Shown: one piece after another, positions 62,058 through 64,000 of the stretch | How the letters are laid out: each line of letters starts with the position of its first letter | Position numbering within the stretch: position 1 is the stretch's first letter | Source: Sorangium aterium | GTDB lineage: Bacteria > Myxococcota_A > Polyangia > Polyangiales > Polyangiaceae | Reading direction: 5' to 3' | NCBI RefSeq assembly: GCF_028368935.1 | Contig: NZ_JAQNDK010000005.1 | Span: 1 to 64,000 of the forward strand | Length of the DNA: 64,000 nt | Notes under the pieces: generated by a model | The model's input: the letters and a program-made list of their open reading frames with translations, nothing else | Databases searched by the model: none | Told to the model about the DNA's origin: nothing | Translations under genes and position numbers: made by a program

Positions 62058-64000
62058 TCAACGGCGGCGCAGAGGCCGCCTCGCGATGAACGCCTGCCGG
62101 ATGCCGGCGACGGCGCGGCGGCTCGGGCCGCCGGAGATGAACGGATCCTGGGGCGCGAGCTCGCCCAGCCGGTCGAGGAACGACTGCGCCACGACGCGCT
62201 CGCCCAGCAGGCTCACGACGTCCGACTGGCTTCGCATCGTGGACGCGAGGACGGCCGCCGTCGACGTGTCCGGCACCGCGGCGATCGAGAGCGACTCCAG
62301 CACGCGCCTGAGCGGCGCGATCGACTGCGCGGTCGCCAGCTTGCGATCCGAGGCGCCGAGCGGCTGCGGGGCGTACTCGAGCCAGATGCCGGCGACGTTC
62401 AGGTGGCCGAGCAGCTTCTTCGACCAGCGCGGGTCGAGCTCCACGTGGAGCGGCCGGACGTCGGCCAGCGTGGAGAGGGCGAACTCGCCGGGCTCGCCCG
62501 CGAGCGCGAAGTCGCGCAGCAGCGGCGCGAGCTTGCGCTCGTCGGCGAGCAGGCTCGCGGCGACGTGGCCGCGATCGAGCAGCGGGATCGGGACCACGAG
62601 GACATCCGGCCGCTCGCCGCGCGTGATCCGCGCCGCCCACACCCGCCACGTGATCGCCGGCGATCGCACGAGGATCGCGGCGCCGGGATCGAGGCTCCCG
62701 TACGCCTCGTCGGTCCAGACCTCGGCGGCCGTCTGCTCGCTCCGATCGGCGGCGAAGCCCGCCTCCTCGCTCGTCAGCGCGACCAGCGTCAGCTGGAAGA
62801 CGACGAGCAGCGCCGCGCCGCTCCGCGAGAACGGCACGCGCGTGTGGAGCAGCGCCCGCACCGCGGCGTGCGCGCCGAGCGCCGATCCGACGGCGATCGC
62901 GGCGACCGCGAGCGAGCGCAGGGGGGTGAGCGGATCCGCGGAGAGCACGCCGGCAGCCCGCGCGGGCAGGAGGGTGTCGAGCGCGAGCAGGACGAGGAAG
63001 GGGGCCACGAGCCACCGCGCGCGCGGGCGCAGGAGCGAGAGCGAGAGCCCGGCCGCGGCGATGAGCAGGGAGACGACGCCGATCTCGCGGCTCCACGCGG
63101 CGAGCGCCGTGGTGCGGGCGCTCGCGACGTCGAGGGCGGAGAGGCTGCCGGCCGTGAGCGCGCGGCCGATGTCGGCCCAGGCGCGCGGCGCGAGGGGCCT
63201 GAGCGCGAGCGGCGCGAGCAGGAGCGCGGCCGTGAGCGCCCCCGCGCCGGCGGCGGCGCCCAGCAGGCGCCGGGGCGGGCCGCCGGCCGAGGCCTCGGCG
63301 GGGCGCCCGCTCGCGTGCTGTGCGCCGCCGCGCGCGAGGAACATCGCGTACGACGCCGCGAGCGCGGCGAGGCCGGCGGGGGGGCTCTCGGCGAACGTGG
63401 CGCCGAGGAGCGCGCCGAGCGCGATCCACGCGCGCCCGGCGTGCCGCGCCTGCTCGGCGCAGGTCGACGCGAGCGCGAGCGTCACGAGCGCGCAGCAGGT
63501 GGCGACCATGGCGCCGCCGCCGACCGTCGCCTCGCGCTGCCACGTCGGCGACAGGGCCGCCGTCAGGACGGCGATCGCGGAGAGCACGGAGGCGAGCCGC
63601 GGGCTCACGGCGCCGCCGAGCGTGTCCGGCGCGGCGGGCGCGCCGGCGGGGGTCACCTCGGCTGCGCCGCCGCGGAGCCTGCGCCAGAGCGAGAGCCCGG
63701 GGAAGGGCGCCGGCCGCGCGGACTCCAGGAGGAGGCGGCGGACCATCCCGTAGAGCAGGCGCGACGCGAGCGCGAGCGCGAGCGCCGATCCGAGGGCGGT
63801 GCGGAAGGTGCGTGAGCCCAGCGGGAGCAGGCTGAGCGCCTGCGAGAGCGCCGTCGACAGGCCGCCGCCCACGCCGACCGCGACGAGGCCGAGATCCCGG
63901 ACGGCCGTGAGATCTTCCCGCCATTGCCCCGAGGAGGCGGCGCGGGCCAGCGACAGCCCGAAGGGCAGCGCGGCCGACAGCAAGGCGAGCGACCGATCGG
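62058..64000 (-). CDS. DUF2723-like multi-pass membrane protein; 5' end lies beyond the window
   Basis: The frame is open to the right edge; the visible 647 residues include a TTG at 63983, but codons before it also read as protein, so the true start is probably outside. The opening segment (VGVGGGLSTALSQALSLLPLGSRTFRTALGSALALALASRLLYGMV) has the spacing of the DUF2723 signature (GxPLYxxLxxLxxxLPxG-type). Roughly 10-12 helices follow, with long Ala/Leu loops. A soluble C-terminal part (residues about 410-645) has TPLRSLAVAAIAVGSALGAHA then TDEAYGSLDPGAAILVRSPAITW. Members are thought to be O-glycosylating or glycolipid-handling. No partner is visible. Confidence 0.7.
   Translation of the reverse strand, partial: DRSLALLSAALPFGLSLARAASSGQWREDLTAVRDLGLVAVGVGGGLSTALSQALSLLPLGSRTFRTALGSALALALASRLLYGMVRRLLLESARPAPFPGLSLWRRLRGGAAEVTPAGAPAAPDTLGGAVSPRLASVLSAIAVLTAALSPTWQREATVGGGAMVATCCALVTLALASTCAEQARHAGRAWIALGALLGATFAESPPAGLAALAASYAMFLARGGAQHASGRPAEASAGGPPRRLLGAAAGAGALTAALLLAPLALRPLAPRAWADIGRALTAGSLSALDVASARTTALAAWSREIGVVSLLIAAAGLSLSLLRPRARWLVAPFLVLLALDTLLPARAAGVLSADPLTPLRSLAVAAIAVGSALGAHAAVRALLHTRVPFSRSGAALLVVFQLTLVALTSEEAGFAADRSEQTAAEVWTDEAYGSLDPGAAILVRSPAITWRVWAARITRGERPDVLVVPIPLLDRGHVAASLLADERKLAPLLRDFALAGEPGEFALSTLADVRPLHVELDPRWSKKLLGHLNVAGIWLEYAPQPLGASDRKLATAQSIAPLRRVLESLSIAAVPDTSTAAVLASTMRSQSDVVSLLGERVVAQSFLDRLGELAPQDPFISGGPSRRAVAGIRQAFIARRPLRRR

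Overview
The window looks like chromosomal DNA of a very GC-rich myxobacterium, most likely of the Sorangium/Polyangium group. The basis is the strong G/C bias at third codon positions, two proteins with MYXO-CTERM-like tails (a C-terminal Cys, a hydrophobic helix and an Arg cluster), a Hanks-type Ser/Thr kinase with a C-terminal membrane anchor, many lipoproteins with long Ala/Pro-rich leaders, and large pentapeptide-repeat proteins beside VgrG. The species is inference. I saw no rRNA, tRNA, CRISPR array or insertion sequence.

Region 1 (1-8000) is the most unusual part: an orphan type VI secretion (T6SS) spike and effector island. On the minus strand, in order of transcription, lie a beta-helical spike-like protein, a DUF2169-pentapeptide fusion, a protein made almost wholly of pentapeptide repeats, and a PAAR-like (DUF4150) protein fused to an S41 peptidase-like domain that runs off the left edge. 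The first three overlap by a few bases. A VgrG is transcribed divergently. It stops where the needle domain should begin, and the divergent neighbour looks like that missing needle. No sheath, tube or baseplate genes are present.

Region 2 (8000-17200) holds a GbsR/MarR-like regulator, a TlpA-like thioredoxin, a glutaredoxin, a B12-binding radical SAM protein, ComEC, a trypsin-like exported protease, a BtuF-like binding lipoprotein and TlyA. Region 3 (17500-24100) has LivK and LivH without the rest of a Liv transporter, a small lipoprotein, and a type-B succinate dehydrogenase operon (sdhCAB). Region 4 (24100-29100) has an LpoA-like lipoprotein, a secreted protein, TsaE and a lone MlaE permease.

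Region 5 (29000-44000) is mixed housekeeping: a quinone-oxidoreductase-type MDR, a nicotinate phosphoribosyltransferase-like protein, an ArsA-like ATPase, an APS/PAPS reductase, a HAD phosphatase with a LarA-like protein and a stand-alone 5'-3' exonuclease, a DUF885 lipoprotein, PurB, a universal stress protein and gamma-glutamyltranspeptidase. Region 6 (44000-47700) is a cluster of secreted proteins: a cysteine-tetrad repeat protein, a beta-propeller-like lipoprotein and a PHM-like copper monooxygenase in which one copper ligand appears to be changed. Region 7 (47700-64000) holds a protein kinase, citrate synthase, DUF1415, an ABC1/UbiB kinase, HU, NAD kinase and Nudix, UbiA-type prenyltransferase and CPBP protease, the MoxR/DUF58/transglutaminase operon, and a DUF2723-like membrane protein cut by the right edge.
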